From Sphingomonas yabuuchiae (GTDB lineage: Bacteria; Pseudomonadota; Alphaproteobacteria; Sphingomonadales; Sphingomonadaceae), in NCBI RefSeq assembly GCF_014199595.1, contig NZ_JACHNX010000001.1, positions 585,475-649,474 of the forward strand: a stretch of 64,000 nucleotides of DNA, given 5' to 3'. The notes below the pieces were generated by a model. It was given only the letters and a program-made list of their open reading frames with translations, searched no databases and was not told the origin of the DNA. Below, in pieces: positions 7,974-16,552 of the stretch. The position numbers were made by a program, and so were the translations under genes. Within the stretch, counting starts at the first letter, position 1. Each line of letters begins with the position of its first letter.

Positions 7974-9602
7974 ATGAGCAGCTTCAAGCGCTTCGGCCTC
8001 ATTCTCATGACCAGCTCGGCCTGTGCGGCCCTTTCCGCATGCGGCGGAGCCGACAGCGTGGCCTCGCCCGGCGCGGGCGAAATCGTGATCGTCCAGCCGA
8101 CGCCGACGCCCGCCCCGTCGCCGACCCCGACGCCGACCGCGAACATCACCGCCGCGCAGTTCGCCGCCGTGACCAAGGTCAACGACTTGACGATCACGGC
8201 CGACGAGCAGCTGGCGATCGTGAACGCCGGGTCCAACAACAACGTCAACGGCACCGGCGGCGGGCTGAACGGCATCTATCCGACGAGCAGCACCTCGCTG
8301 GTGACCGCGACCGACCCGTCGACGCTGAACAGCTTCTTCACCTCGACCAACTATGTCGGCGCGCTCAACGGTCCGTCGGACACCGCATTCCAGGGCTGGA
8401 CCTGCAACTCGACCTCGGCCGAGTTCGGCGGCTCGGGCGCACGCTGCACCGCGGTGCCCTCGATCGGCACCTATGCCGCGGCGACCTCGGTCTGCCCGAC
8501 CGGCACCACCGATGACGGCACCAACAGCTCGTCCTCGCCGACGCTGCGTTACTGCCGCCTGCCGCAGAACATCACCGCCGACCTGACGCTGCCGAAGATC
8601 GCCGGTGTCGTATACCGCCTGCGCGGCCAGACCGAAGTCGGCACCGATCTGGGTTCGACCGGCGGCACCGGCGTCACGCTGACCATCGCGCCGGGCGTCG
8701 TGGTCGCGGCGGACTCGTCGGAGGCGACCAACGACCTGCTGCTCGTCAATCGCGGCTCGAAGATTTCGGCGGTCGGCACGCGCGATGCGCCGATCATCTT
8801 CACCTCGCAGCAGAATCTGGCGAACAACGGCGTGTCCGACGCAAGCCAGGGCCAGTGGGGCGGCATCATCCTGCTCGGCCGCGCGCCGACCGCCGTCTGC
8901 GCCACCGGCACCGGCCCGAACAACGCATCGGGTTCGTCGACCACCTGCCAGCTGGCGATCGAGGGCGTGACCGGCCGCTTCTATGGCGGTGCGAACCAGG
9001 CCGACTCGTCGGGTCAGATGTCCTATGTCCAGATCCGCTATTCGGGCATCGCCATCTCGGACGGCAACGAGCTGCAGGGCCTGACCTTGGGCGGCACCGG
9101 TTCGGGCACGGTCCTGGATCATATCCAGAGCCACAACTCGGCCGATGACGGCATCGAGATCTTCGGCGGCACGTCGAACCTGAAGTACATCGCGATCACC
9201 GGCGCGGACGATGACGGCTTCGACATCGACAATGGCTATCGCGGCTTCATGCAGTTCCTGATCGCGGCGCAGCGGACCATCGGCGCGACCGCCGACAGCT
9301 TCTCGACCGAGATCGACTCGAACAATGCCGAGGACCTGCTGCCGCGCACCTTCGGCCGTTACGCCAACTTCACCTTCGTTCAGACCGCGCTCGCGCCTGC
9401 CGCGATCCGTCTGCGCGGCGGTGCCGACATGACCTTCATCAACGGCATCGTGAAGGCGCCGTCGAACGTGGCCTGCATCAACCTGATCGCGGGTGAGGGT
9501 TCGGGCTCGGGCCGCACCACGATCCGCGCTGCCGACTCCTCGCTGCAGGATGTCGGGCCGCCGGTCTTCACCTCGGTCTATTTCAGCTGCAACGGCCGCT
9601 AA
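7974..9602 (+). CDS. large surface-type lipoprotein, beta-helix-like
   Basis: A 542-residue lipoprotein with a signal peptide and lipobox LSAC (Cys23), followed by a Pro/Thr linker (PTPTPAPSPTPTPT, ~42-56). The rest is rich in Gly, Thr, Ser and Asn, with repeating beta-strand patterns (LTIAPGVVVAADS, LLLVNRGSKISAVGTRDAPIIFTS, GGTSNLKYIAITGADDDGFDIDNG) that suggest a right-handed parallel beta-helix. Four to six cysteines may form disulfides. A hairpin follows, then a TonB-dependent receptor. I cannot name its ligand. Its position before the receptor and the T2SS operon suggests it could be a T2SS-exported surface lipoprotein, as reported for ElpS of Caulobacter; that parallel is inference. 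Confidence 0.7.
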   Translation: MSSFKRFGLILMTSSACAALSACGGADSVASPGAGEIVIVQPTPTPAPSPTPTPTANITAAQFAAVTKVNDLTITADEQLAIVNAGSNNNVNGTGGGLNGIYPTSSTSLVTATDPSTLNSFFTSTNYVGALNGPSDTAFQGWTCNSTSAEFGGSGARCTAVPSIGTYAAATSVCPTGTTDDGTNSSSSPTLRYCRLPQNITADLTLPKIAGVVYRLRGQTEVGTDLGSTGGTGVTLTIAPGVVVAADSSEATNDLLLVNRGSKISAVGTRDAPIIFTSQQNLANNGVSDASQGQWGGIILLGRAPTAVCATGTGPNNASGSSTTCQLAIEGVTGRFYGGANQADSSGQMSYVQIRYSGIAISDGNELQGLTLGGTGSGTVLDHIQSHNSADDGIEIFGGTSNLKYIAITGADDDGFDIDNGYRGFMQFLIAAQRTIGATADSFSTEIDSNNAEDLLPRTFGRYANFTFVQTALAPAAIRLRGGADMTFINGIVKAPSNVACINLIAGEGSGSGRTTIRAADSSLQDVGPPVFTSVYFSCNGR

Positions 9603-9649
9603 GGCCCCGCTGACCATGCGTCCGGCATCGTTCGGACGCTCTCGGCAGG

Positions 9650-9681
9650 CCGGGGTGGCGATCATCGCCGCCCCGGCTTTC
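9650..9681 (+). terminator. stem-loop between lipoprotein and TonB receptor
   Basis: GCCGGGGTGGCG pairs with CGCCGCCCCGGC (one G-T wobble) around ATCAT, followed by TTTCC. The T-run is short, so it may only attenuate read-through into the receptor gene. Confidence 0.6.
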
Positions 9682-9714
9682 CTCCATGAAAATCTGATAC
9701 GGGATGACCCGGCC

Positions 9715-12555
9715 ATGCAGCGACGCCTCGCTTATGCCTCCCTCCTTCTGCTGACCTCGCAACTCGTCGCGCCCGCTCTCCTGGCGCAGACGGCGGGCGG
9801 GGCGACGCCAGCTCCGGCGCAGACCAGCACCACCGCGACCAGCCCGGACGGGCAGGCCACCCCGCAGAGCCAGACGCCCACGGGCCAGGACGGTCAGGCG
9901 GCGGAAGAGCCGGTCGAAATCTCCGCCCCCGGCATGGACTCCACGGCGGGCAACGAGATCGTCGTCGTCGGCCGCAACATCCCCAACACGATCCGCGCCA
10001 CGCCGCAGATCGTCTCGGTCCTGTCGGCCGCCGACATCGCGCGCACGGGCGAGGGTGACATTGCGGGCGCGCTGACCCGCGTGACCGGCCTGTCGGTCGT
10101 GGGCGGCGGCTTCGTCTATGTCCGGGGTCTGGGCGACCGTTACTCCTCGTCGCTGCTCAACGGCTCGCCCTTGCCCAGCCCCGAGCCGCTGCGCCGTTCG
10201 GTCCCGCTGGACATCTTCCCGACCACCATCGTCGGCTCGGCGCTGGTCCAGAAGACCTATTCGGTGAACTATCCGGGCGAGTTCGGCGGCGGCGTCATCA
10301 ACCTGACGACCAAGGCGATCCCGGCCAAGAACTTCATCTCGGGCGGCTTCACCGTCGCGGCCGACGATGCGACGACCAGCGAGCTGGGTTATACCTATGC
10401 GGGCGGCGATGCCGACTGGCTGGGCTTCGACGACGGCACGCGCGGCGTGCCGCAGTTCGTGCGCGACGTGCAGGCGGGCAAGGGCTCGGGCATCGTTCCC
10501 GCCGCGCAGGTGGCGGGCCTGTCCAACGCCTCGACCACCCTGCTCCAGCGCAACAATCAGCTGCCCGCCAATCTGTCGGGCGAGCTGTCGGCGGGCTCGG
10601 TGTTCGACATCGGCAGCGATCGTCTGGGCGTGATCTCGTCGCTCTCGCTCTCCAACACCTTCCGCACCCGCTCGGCGATCCAGCAGGACTCGGTGTCGGC
10701 GGACGGCACGATCCGCAACGATTTCCGCACGCTGCTGACCGACAACCGCATCGTCGCCAATGCGCTGGTCGGCCTGGGCTATGAGTTCGGCGACAACACG
10801 GTGCGCTGGACCAACGTCTATATCCACGACACGCTGAAGCAGGCGCGCGGCTCGGCGGCCGAGGTCTACAACAATGCCAGCGGTCTGCGCTTCCAGCAGA
10901 ACACCAACTGGTTCGAGCGTCAGCTGATCGAAAGCCAGCTGGTCGGTGAGTTCAAGCTGACCGACGCGCTGAAGTTCGACGCGCGCGGCGCCTTTGCCAA
11001 CTCGAAGCGCAACGCGCCCTATGAGCGTCAGTTCGACTATCTCTGCTCGAACCGCACCACCACGGGCCTGCCGATCAGCTATGACGGCGGCAACGGCGCG
11101 GGCGGGTTCCAGTGCAACGGCGCCTATCAGGTGACGCAGCGCTTCACCCCCTTCGCCTCGATCATCTTCTCGGAACTGAACGAGAATCTATATACGGGCC
11201 AGGCGGACCTCTCCTACAAGATCGACGGCGATCGCCCGATCACGTTGAGCACCGGCTATTTCTACCAGGGCACGGACCGCTATTCGAGCCGTATCCAGTT
11301 CAACTACCAGACCAGCGACGGTGCGGGCACCGCGCCGGGCTTCCCGTACAATCTGTACCGCCCCGACTATCTGCTGAGCCCGGGCGTCATCAACAATGCC
11401 TGTCCGTTGCGTGGGCAGGGGGCATGTACCCTCCAGCTGCAATTCTCGACCCAGGCCGGTGCCTATGCGTACGACGCCAAGCTGAACGTCCATGCCGGTT
11501 ACGTCCAGGCCGAGGCGGAAGTCGCCAATGGCCTGCGCGCCGTGGCGGGTGTCCGTTATGAAACGGCGGTCGAGACGGTGACGCCGGTGCAGAGCGCGAC
11601 GACGCGGTTGAAGAACGATTACTTCCTCCCCGCCGGCACGCTGACCTGGAATTTCGCCGCCGACATGCAGCTTCGCGCGAGCGGTGCGAAGACGATCTCG
11701 CGCCCGCAGTTCCGCGAATTGGCGCCGCAGCAGTTCCGCGACCCGGACTCGGACCGCCTGTTCTTCGGTAACCCGAACCTGCGCGACAGCGAGCTGTGGA
11801 ACCTCGAGGCACGCTACGAATGGTTCTACGCGCGCGACCAGCGCTTCACGCTGGCGGGCTTCTACAAGCGGATCAAGAACCCGATCGAGCAGGTCGGCTT
11901 CTACACCGGCGCGGACGACCGGTTGCAGACGGGCTTCACCTATCTGCCTTCGGCGACGCTCTATGGCGCGGAAGTCGAGTTGCAGAAGTACGTGCCGCTG
12001 GCCGGGATCGGCGGCGACTTCTTCGCCACGCGCCGCCTCGTCGCCATCGCGAACTACACCTACACCAAGTCTCAGATCAACGCGGACGCCTCCTGCGTGC
12101 CCAACCCGGCGGCGGCGCAAGGCTCGCCGGGTCTGGCGGGCTGTGCCTCGGGCTTCGGCCCGGCGCGGCTGCTGTTCCGCGACGGCGCGTCGCTGACCGG
12201 CCAGTCGGACCATCTGGTCAATCTGCAGCTGGGTATGGAGGACACCGCCGCGCTGTCGCAGATCACGTTGCTGTTCAACTATGCCAGCAATCGCGTGACC
12301 AATCGCGGACCGTCGAACCTGTCGGGCAACGGCTTCCAGCCGGACATCGTCGAAGTGCCGGGCATCCGCCTCGACCTCGTGGCGCGCCAGGGCTTCGAGC
12401 TGATGGGCGGCAAGTTCGAACTGAAGGCCGAGGCCCGCAACCTGACCCGCACGCGGTATAACGAGCGGCAGGACTTCGGGAATGGCCGGTTCGTCTATCT
12501 GAACCGCTATAATCTGGGCCGCATATTCTCGCTGGGGATCAGCACGACCTTCTGA
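9715..12555 (+). CDS. TonB-dependent outer-membrane receptor
   Basis: A 946-residue protein with a signal peptide (~1-25), a low-complexity Pro/Gln/Thr linker (~30-70), a plug domain (EIVVVGRNIPNTIRATPQIV, then VRGLGDRYSSSLLNGSPLP, then GEFGGGVINLTTKAIP) and a long beta-barrel ending in the terminal Phe signature (SLGISTTF). ATG 9715 is the only start that gives a proper signal peptide; the frame extends upstream without sense. Such receptors import large or scarce ligands with TonB-ExbBD energy. Co-location with the lipoprotein suggests the two form an uptake pair. Substrate unknown. Confidence 0.93.
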   Translation: MQRRLAYASLLLLTSQLVAPALLAQTAGGATPAPAQTSTTATSPDGQATPQSQTPTGQDGQAAEEPVEISAPGMDSTAGNEIVVVGRNIPNTIRATPQIVSVLSAADIARTGEGDIAGALTRVTGLSVVGGGFVYVRGLGDRYSSSLLNGSPLPSPEPLRRSVPLDIFPTTIVGSALVQKTYSVNYPGEFGGGVINLTTKAIPAKNFISGGFTVAADDATTSELGYTYAGGDADWLGFDDGTRGVPQFVRDVQAGKGSGIVPAAQVAGLSNASTTLLQRNNQLPANLSGELSAGSVFDIGSDRLGVISSLSLSNTFRTRSAIQQDSVSADGTIRNDFRTLLTDNRIVANALVGLGYEFGDNTVRWTNVYIHDTLKQARGSAAEVYNNASGLRFQQNTNWFERQLIESQLVGEFKLTDALKFDARGAFANSKRNAPYERQFDYLCSNRTTTGLPISYDGGNGAGGFQCNGAYQVTQRFTPFASIIFSELNENLYTGQADLSYKIDGDRPITLSTGYFYQGTDRYSSRIQFNYQTSDGAGTAPGFPYNLYRPDYLLSPGVINNACPLRGQGACTLQLQFSTQAGAYAYDAKLNVHAGYVQAEAEVANGLRAVAGVRYETAVETVTPVQSATTRLKNDYFLPAGTLTWNFAADMQLRASGAKTISRPQFRELAPQQFRDPDSDRLFFGNPNLRDSELWNLEARYEWFYARDQRFTLAGFYKRIKNPIEQVGFYTGADDRLQTGFTYLPSATLYGAEVELQKYVPLAGIGGDFFATRRLVAIANYTYTKSQINADASCVPNPAAAQGSPGLAGCASGFGPARLLFRDGASLTGQSDHLVNLQLGMEDTAALSQITLLFNYASNRVTNRGPSNLSGNGFQPDIVEVPGIRLDLVARQGFELMGGKFELKAEARNLTRTRYNERQDFGNGRFVYLNRYNLGRIFSLGISTTF

Positions 12556-12579
12556 TCCTTTTTGCGGGATGGCGTAAGG

Positions 12580-12614
12580 GGCCGTCGTCCGGGTGATCCG
12601 GGCGGCGGCCTTTT
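12580..12614 (+). terminator. rho-independent terminator after the TonB receptor
   Basis: A 13-bp GC-rich stem with wobble pairs (GGCCGTCGTCCGG / CCGGGCGGCGGCC), a GTGAT loop and a TTTT tract, 24 bases after the receptor stop. Confidence 0.8.
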
Positions 12615-12640
12615 CGTTTGGGGAGAGGGTGGGGCGTTGG

Positions 12641-12665
12641 CTTCGACTTCGCTCAGCCCGAACGG
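12641..12665. repeat. family-B repeat (CTTCGACTTCGCTCAG type)
   Basis: One copy of a ~25-base unit that starts CTTCGACTTCGCTCAG and ends GAACGG. Other copies lie at 20307, 20355, 33179, 46718, 46777 and 46825. This one lies in the tail-to-tail gap between the receptor and the oxygenase. Confidence 0.8.
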
Positions 12666-12700
12666 ATGTCGGGAAAGGGGGCAGGGCCGGGAGGAGATCG

Positions 12701-13372
12701 TCACCCCCGCCACGGCAACTCCCGATACCATTTGGTGATGACGTACTTCACCCCCGCCCGCACCTTCATCGCCTGGTGCAGGGTCGCGGCATTGGTCGAG
12801 CCGTCCGTGCGCCGGTTGCTCCAGGCGACCATCTTGCCGGGTTCGGGCTGGATCATCTTGTCCACCACCTTGAACCGCGTCGCGCCGCCCGCCTCCGGCG
12901 TGTTCAGGTACAGCATCACCGTCCAGGTCCGGTTGCCCGACAGCGCGCAATAGCGGTGATAGTCCAGGCCTTTGGGCTCGAAATAATCGGTATGCTGCTT
13001 GAATTCCTGGCCGGCGGCATAGCGTTGCCCCTGGATCGGCTCGCCATATTCGCCCGACAGGCCGGTCAGCATCGCGATGCGGCGTTCGGTGTCGATCACC
13101 GCCGGATCGTCGGCGGGCAAATCGCCCGTCTCGCTGGTGCGATAGGCATGGTCGCCATTGGCGTCGGCGATGGTCGATGGGCGGCGCACCGCGTCGATTC
13201 GCGCGATCAGCGCCGCGCACAGTTCGGGCGGCAGCACGTCGCGCTTCACGAACAGGGTCAGCTTGGGACTGGGCAGCCGCTGGACACCCGGTGTCGCGGC
13301 CAGCCGCGCGACGATCGGGGTCGGATCCAGGCCATTGCCCAGCCTGGGCACGTCATCGGTCAAGGCTTGCAT
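12701..13372 (-). CDS. 2OG-Fe(II) oxygenase (prolyl 4-hydroxylase type)
   Basis: A 223-residue soluble enzyme. The double-stranded beta-helix carries the facial triad His127-x-Asp129 (QEFKQHTDYF) and His199 (TLHQAMKV), with Lys209 (VKYVITKWYRE) as the 2-oxoglutarate-binding residue. RTWTVMLYLNTPEAGGATRF is typical of the prolyl 4-hydroxylase alpha-subunit family. It should use Fe(II), O2 and 2-oxoglutarate to hydroxylate a protein or small-molecule target. It is transcribed away from gspC with a 118-base gap; whether it acts on a secreted or Gsp protein is unknown. Confidence 0.88.
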   Translation of the reverse strand: MQALTDDVPRLGNGLDPTPIVARLAATPGVQRLPSPKLTLFVKRDVLPPELCAALIARIDAVRRPSTIADANGDHAYRTSETGDLPADDPAVIDTERRIAMLTGLSGEYGEPIQGQRYAAGQEFKQHTDYFEPKGLDYHRYCALSGNRTWTVMLYLNTPEAGGATRFKVVDKMIQPEPGKMVAWSNRRTDGSTNAATLHQAMKVRAGVKYVITKWYRELPWRG

Positions 13373-13490
13373 CCGGCTCTCCCATCCTGTCCCTCATGTG
13401 AAACCGATATGACCAACATGTTTCAGGGCTTTGACGCCGTGCTGTAACATGCCATGCCTAGAGCCCGAAAATGCGTACGGGGTGGGTTTC

Positions 13491-14333
13491 ATGCGGTTGA
13501 GGCTCGACGCGCGCGGACGTCGCTGGTTGCGACGCCTGCCGGTCGTGAATGTCTATTCGGTGGCCGAACTGGCGCTGATGGCGGTTCTCGCCGTTCAGGG
13601 CGCGCGGCTGCTATGGGTGATCGTCACCCCCGTCTCGCCGCTGGGCGAGTGGCGGCCGCTGGCGCCCGCCATTGCGGGTTCCCCTGCCGCCATCCTCGAA
13701 GGCTTCGACCCGTTCTTCCGCTTGCAGGGGCAGCAGGCCGCGCCCGCCGCCGTCACCACGCTGCAACTGACGCTGTTCGGCACCCGGCTGGACGAGGCAT
13801 CGGGGCGCGGCTCGGCGATCCTGGCCGGGCCCGACGGGGTGCAGCGCTCGGTGTCGGTCGGCGAGGAGATCCAGCCCGGCGTCACGCTGAAGGCGGTGGC
13901 CTTCGACCATATCACCATCGATCGCGGCGGTGCGACCGAGGATCTGTATCTCGACCAGTCCGATGCGCCGCCCGCCGCCGCCGGAGCACCCACCCCGGCC
14001 GCGCCGTCCGTGCAAGCGCCCGGATCGGTGCCCCCGGCGGGCGGCGTGGCGATCGCGCAGTTGCGCAGCGACATCGGCTTCATCCCCCGGCTCGACGGCG
14101 GGCGCGTCTCGGGCCTGGTCGTCCGGCCGCAGGGCTCGGGCGCGGCGTTCCGTGCAGCGGGCCTGCGCGAGGGCGATATCGTCACCGCGCTCGGCGGGCG
14201 TCCGGTGACGGGGCCGGGCGATCTTGACCGTCTGGCGGCGGATTTCGCACAGGGCGGTTCTCTTTCCATCACGGTCGAGCGGGGCGATCAGACGCTGCCG
14301 CTCTCCCTTCAGATTGCGGCACCACGGCCATGA
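13491..14333 (+). CDS. gspC: type II secretion protein GspC (inner membrane, PDZ)
   Basis: A 280-residue protein with a short basic cytosolic N-terminus, one membrane helix (~22-45), a homology-region domain (~75-160: LQLTLFGTRLDEASGRGSAILA, then VGEEIQPGVTLKAVAFDHITI), a Pro/Ala linker, and a C-terminal PDZ domain (~200-278: FRAAGLREGDIVTALGGRPV). GspC links the inner-membrane platform to the GspD secretin through its HR domain. I chose ATG 13491; an upstream ATG at 13431 adds 20 residues unlike a GspC N-terminus. It is the first gene of a tightly overlapping gsp operon (ATGA overlap with gspD). Confidence 0.9.
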   Translation: MRLRLDARGRRWLRRLPVVNVYSVAELALMAVLAVQGARLLWVIVTPVSPLGEWRPLAPAIAGSPAAILEGFDPFFRLQGQQAAPAAVTTLQLTLFGTRLDEASGRGSAILAGPDGVQRSVSVGEEIQPGVTLKAVAFDHITIDRGGATEDLYLDQSDAPPAAAGAPTPAAPSVQAPGSVPPAGGVAIAQLRSDIGFIPRLDGGRVSGLVVRPQGSGAAFRAAGLREGDIVTALGGRPVTGPGDLDRLAADFAQGGSLSITVERGDQTLPLSLQIAAPRP

Positions 14334-16552
14334 AGAAGCTCGTCCTCGGTTCGGTTCTGGCGCTTGCACTGGCGGCGGGCGCTCACGCCCAGACCACGCT
14401 CAACGTCCGCGACGCCGATATCCGCGCGTTCATCGCCGATGCCGCCAAGGTGACGGGGCGGACCTTCATCATCGACAGCCGGGTCAACGGCAAGGTGACG
14501 GTCGTGACCGACCGGCCGCTGTCCCGGTCCGAATATTTCGAGATTTTCCTGTCGACCCTGCGCTCCAACGGGCTGGTCGCGGTGCCGACCTCGGGCGGGG
14601 CGTTCCGGGTGCAGCCGGTGGATAACGCCGCGTCGCAGCCGAGCCGGATCGGGTCGGCGGGCGCGAACCGCAATTCCTATGTCACCGAGATCATCCGCCT
14701 GCGCGCGATCGACGCGAACAGCGCGCTGGAGACGGTGCGTCCGCTGGTCAGCGCGCAAGGGTCGGTGACGGCGAACCGCGGGGGCAACAGCCTGGTCGTG
14801 GTCGACTTTGCCGACAATATCCGCCGTATCCGCGAGGTCGTGCGCCGGATCGACGCCGACAACGCCTCGACCCGCGTGATCGCGCTGCGCAATGCGGGCG
14901 CGCGAGAGATCGCGACGGCGCTCCAGACGCTGGCTGGCGGCGGTGGCGGCGGGCAGGGCGGTGCGCCCGCGCAAGGGGCGACCGGCGTGTCGGTGGTCGC
15001 CATCGACAGCTCCAATTCGATCGCGCTGCGCGGCGATCCGTCGAGCGTGGCGCGCTTCGCCCAGATCGCCATCGACCTGGACAACAAGGCGAAGAGCGGC
15101 ACCGAAATCCGCGTCGTCTTCCTCGAAAACGCGGACGCCGAGCAGCTTTTGCCCGTGCTCCAGCAGCTGGTCGGACAGCAACCCGACCCGGTGCAGGAAA
15201 CCACCCTGTCGCGCGGCAGCTTCACCCAGACCAACAGCCAGTCCGGTTCGGCGGCGGGCACCTCGATCGCGCAGCGTATCCAGCCGGTCGCCCAGCCCCA
15301 GGCGGCAGGCGCGCCGGGTGCCGGCGGCCAGAACGGCCAGCCGCCCGCGATCAGCACCCAAGGCGGCCGCACGGCGGCGGTCGTGACCCGCTTCACCGGC
15401 GCGAACGCCATCGTGATCGCCGGACCCGCCGACATCCAGCGCCAGATCGGCGAGGTCATCCGCCAGCTCGACGTGCGCCGCGAACAGGTGCTGATCGAGG
15501 CGATCGTCGCCGAAGTCTCCGACCAGACCGCGCGGCGGCTGGGTGCGCAGTTCCTGCTCGGCAGCCTGTCGGGCGGGGCCTTCGCCGCCTCGACCTATGG
15601 CAACACCGCGCCCAACATCCTGCAGATCGCAGGGGCGGTGGGCGCAAATACGATCGGCGGCACGACGACGACCGTCGTCGCCCCCGATGGCACCCGCACC
15701 ACGACCAATGTCCCCAACCAGGCCTATAGCCAGCTCACCCAGTCGGCGGTGCAGTCGATCCTGGGCACGACGGGTGGCTTTGCGGGCTGGGGTGGCAAGA
15801 TCGGTGACACGGTGTTCGGCGCGATCATCAACGCGGTGAAGAGCGACACGACCTCCAACCTGCTCCAGGTCCCGCACATCATCACGCTGGACAACCAGCA
15901 GGCACACAGCCTGGTCGGTCAGGAAATCCCGATCACGACCGGCCAGGCACTGTCACCCAATTTCGACAATGCCTTCCGTACGGTGCAGCGTCAGAATGTC
16001 GGCATCCAGCTGGACGTGAAGCCACAGGTCAATGCGGGCGGCTCGCTGAAGCTCTATGTCCGCCTCGAAGTCAGCTCGATCGCTGGGCCGGTGTCGAGCA
16101 ACAATAGCGAGTTGATCCTCAACAAGCGCGCGTTCGAAAATGTCTTTACCCCCGATGACGGCCAGATCACGGTCATCGGCGGTCTGCTCGACGATAACGA
16201 GCGTCGCACGATTGAGAAAATTCCTTTCCTGGGCGACATTCCCGGCCTGGGCGCGCTCTTCCGGTCCAAGGCGCGCAGCCGGTCGAAGACGAACCTGATG
16301 GTCTTCATCCGTCCGACGATCCTGCGCACGCCCGAGGACAGCCGCCGCGTCACCGAGCAGCGTTACGGCTATCTCCGCCAGCTTCAGGGCTATGCCCAGC
16401 CCGGCGTCGAGCCCTCGATCGACGAGCTGGTCCGCGATTACATGAACGCCGCGCCGCCGATCCCGCACGCACCGATGCCCGGCAATATCGAGGACCCGCG
16501 CATCGCGGTCCCCGTCGCCAAGTCGGTCGAACCGATCAAGCGCCGTGACTGA
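14330..16552 (+). CDS. gspD: type II secretion secretin GspD
   Basis: A 740-residue outer-membrane secretin with a signal peptide ending near AHA-QTT. In order: N0 domain (LNVRDADIRAFIADAAKVTGR), N1 (TEIIRLRAIDANSALETVRPLV), N2 (TRVIALRNAGAREIATALQTLA), N3 with a long Gly/Gln-rich insertion (~285-345), and the secretin domain (~380-665), which includes VGQEIPITTGQ, NVGIQLDVKPQVN, ITVIGGLLDDNERRTIEKIPFLGDIPGLG and LMVFIRPTIL. It forms the multimeric channel for folded proteins. No pilotin gene (gspS) is seen in the window. Length is within the family range. Confidence 0.95.
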   Translation: MKKLVLGSVLALALAAGAHAQTTLNVRDADIRAFIADAAKVTGRTFIIDSRVNGKVTVVTDRPLSRSEYFEIFLSTLRSNGLVAVPTSGGAFRVQPVDNAASQPSRIGSAGANRNSYVTEIIRLRAIDANSALETVRPLVSAQGSVTANRGGNSLVVVDFADNIRRIREVVRRIDADNASTRVIALRNAGAREIATALQTLAGGGGGGQGGAPAQGATGVSVVAIDSSNSIALRGDPSSVARFAQIAIDLDNKAKSGTEIRVVFLENADAEQLLPVLQQLVGQQPDPVQETTLSRGSFTQTNSQSGSAAGTSIAQRIQPVAQPQAAGAPGAGGQNGQPPAISTQGGRTAAVVTRFTGANAIVIAGPADIQRQIGEVIRQLDVRREQVLIEAIVAEVSDQTARRLGAQFLLGSLSGGAFAASTYGNTAPNILQIAGAVGANTIGGTTTTVVAPDGTRTTTNVPNQAYSQLTQSAVQSILGTTGGFAGWGGKIGDTVFGAIINAVKSDTTSNLLQVPHIITLDNQQAHSLVGQEIPITTGQALSPNFDNAFRTVQRQNVGIQLDVKPQVNAGGSLKLYVRLEVSSIAGPVSSNNSELILNKRAFENVFTPDDGQITVIGGLLDDNERRTIEKIPFLGDIPGLGALFRSKARSRSKTNLMVFIRPTILRTPEDSRRVTEQRYGYLRQLQGYAQPGVEPSIDELVRDYMNAAPPIPHAPMPGNIEDPRIAVPVAKSVEPIKRRD

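Noticed and set aside
9493..9714. An extended N-terminus for the TonB receptor
   Set aside because: The extra 74 residues lie antisense-like over the lipoprotein 3' end and a terminator, and would hide the signal peptide that begins at 9715.
7806..9716. A 636-residue minus-strand frame across the lipoprotein gene
   Set aside because: Arg/Asp/Gly-rich shadow of a GC-rich gene. The plus-strand frame has a lipobox, a linker and a sensible composition.
14309..15907. A 532-residue minus-strand frame across gspD
   Set aside because: Antisense shadow; gspD is unmistakable on the plus strand.
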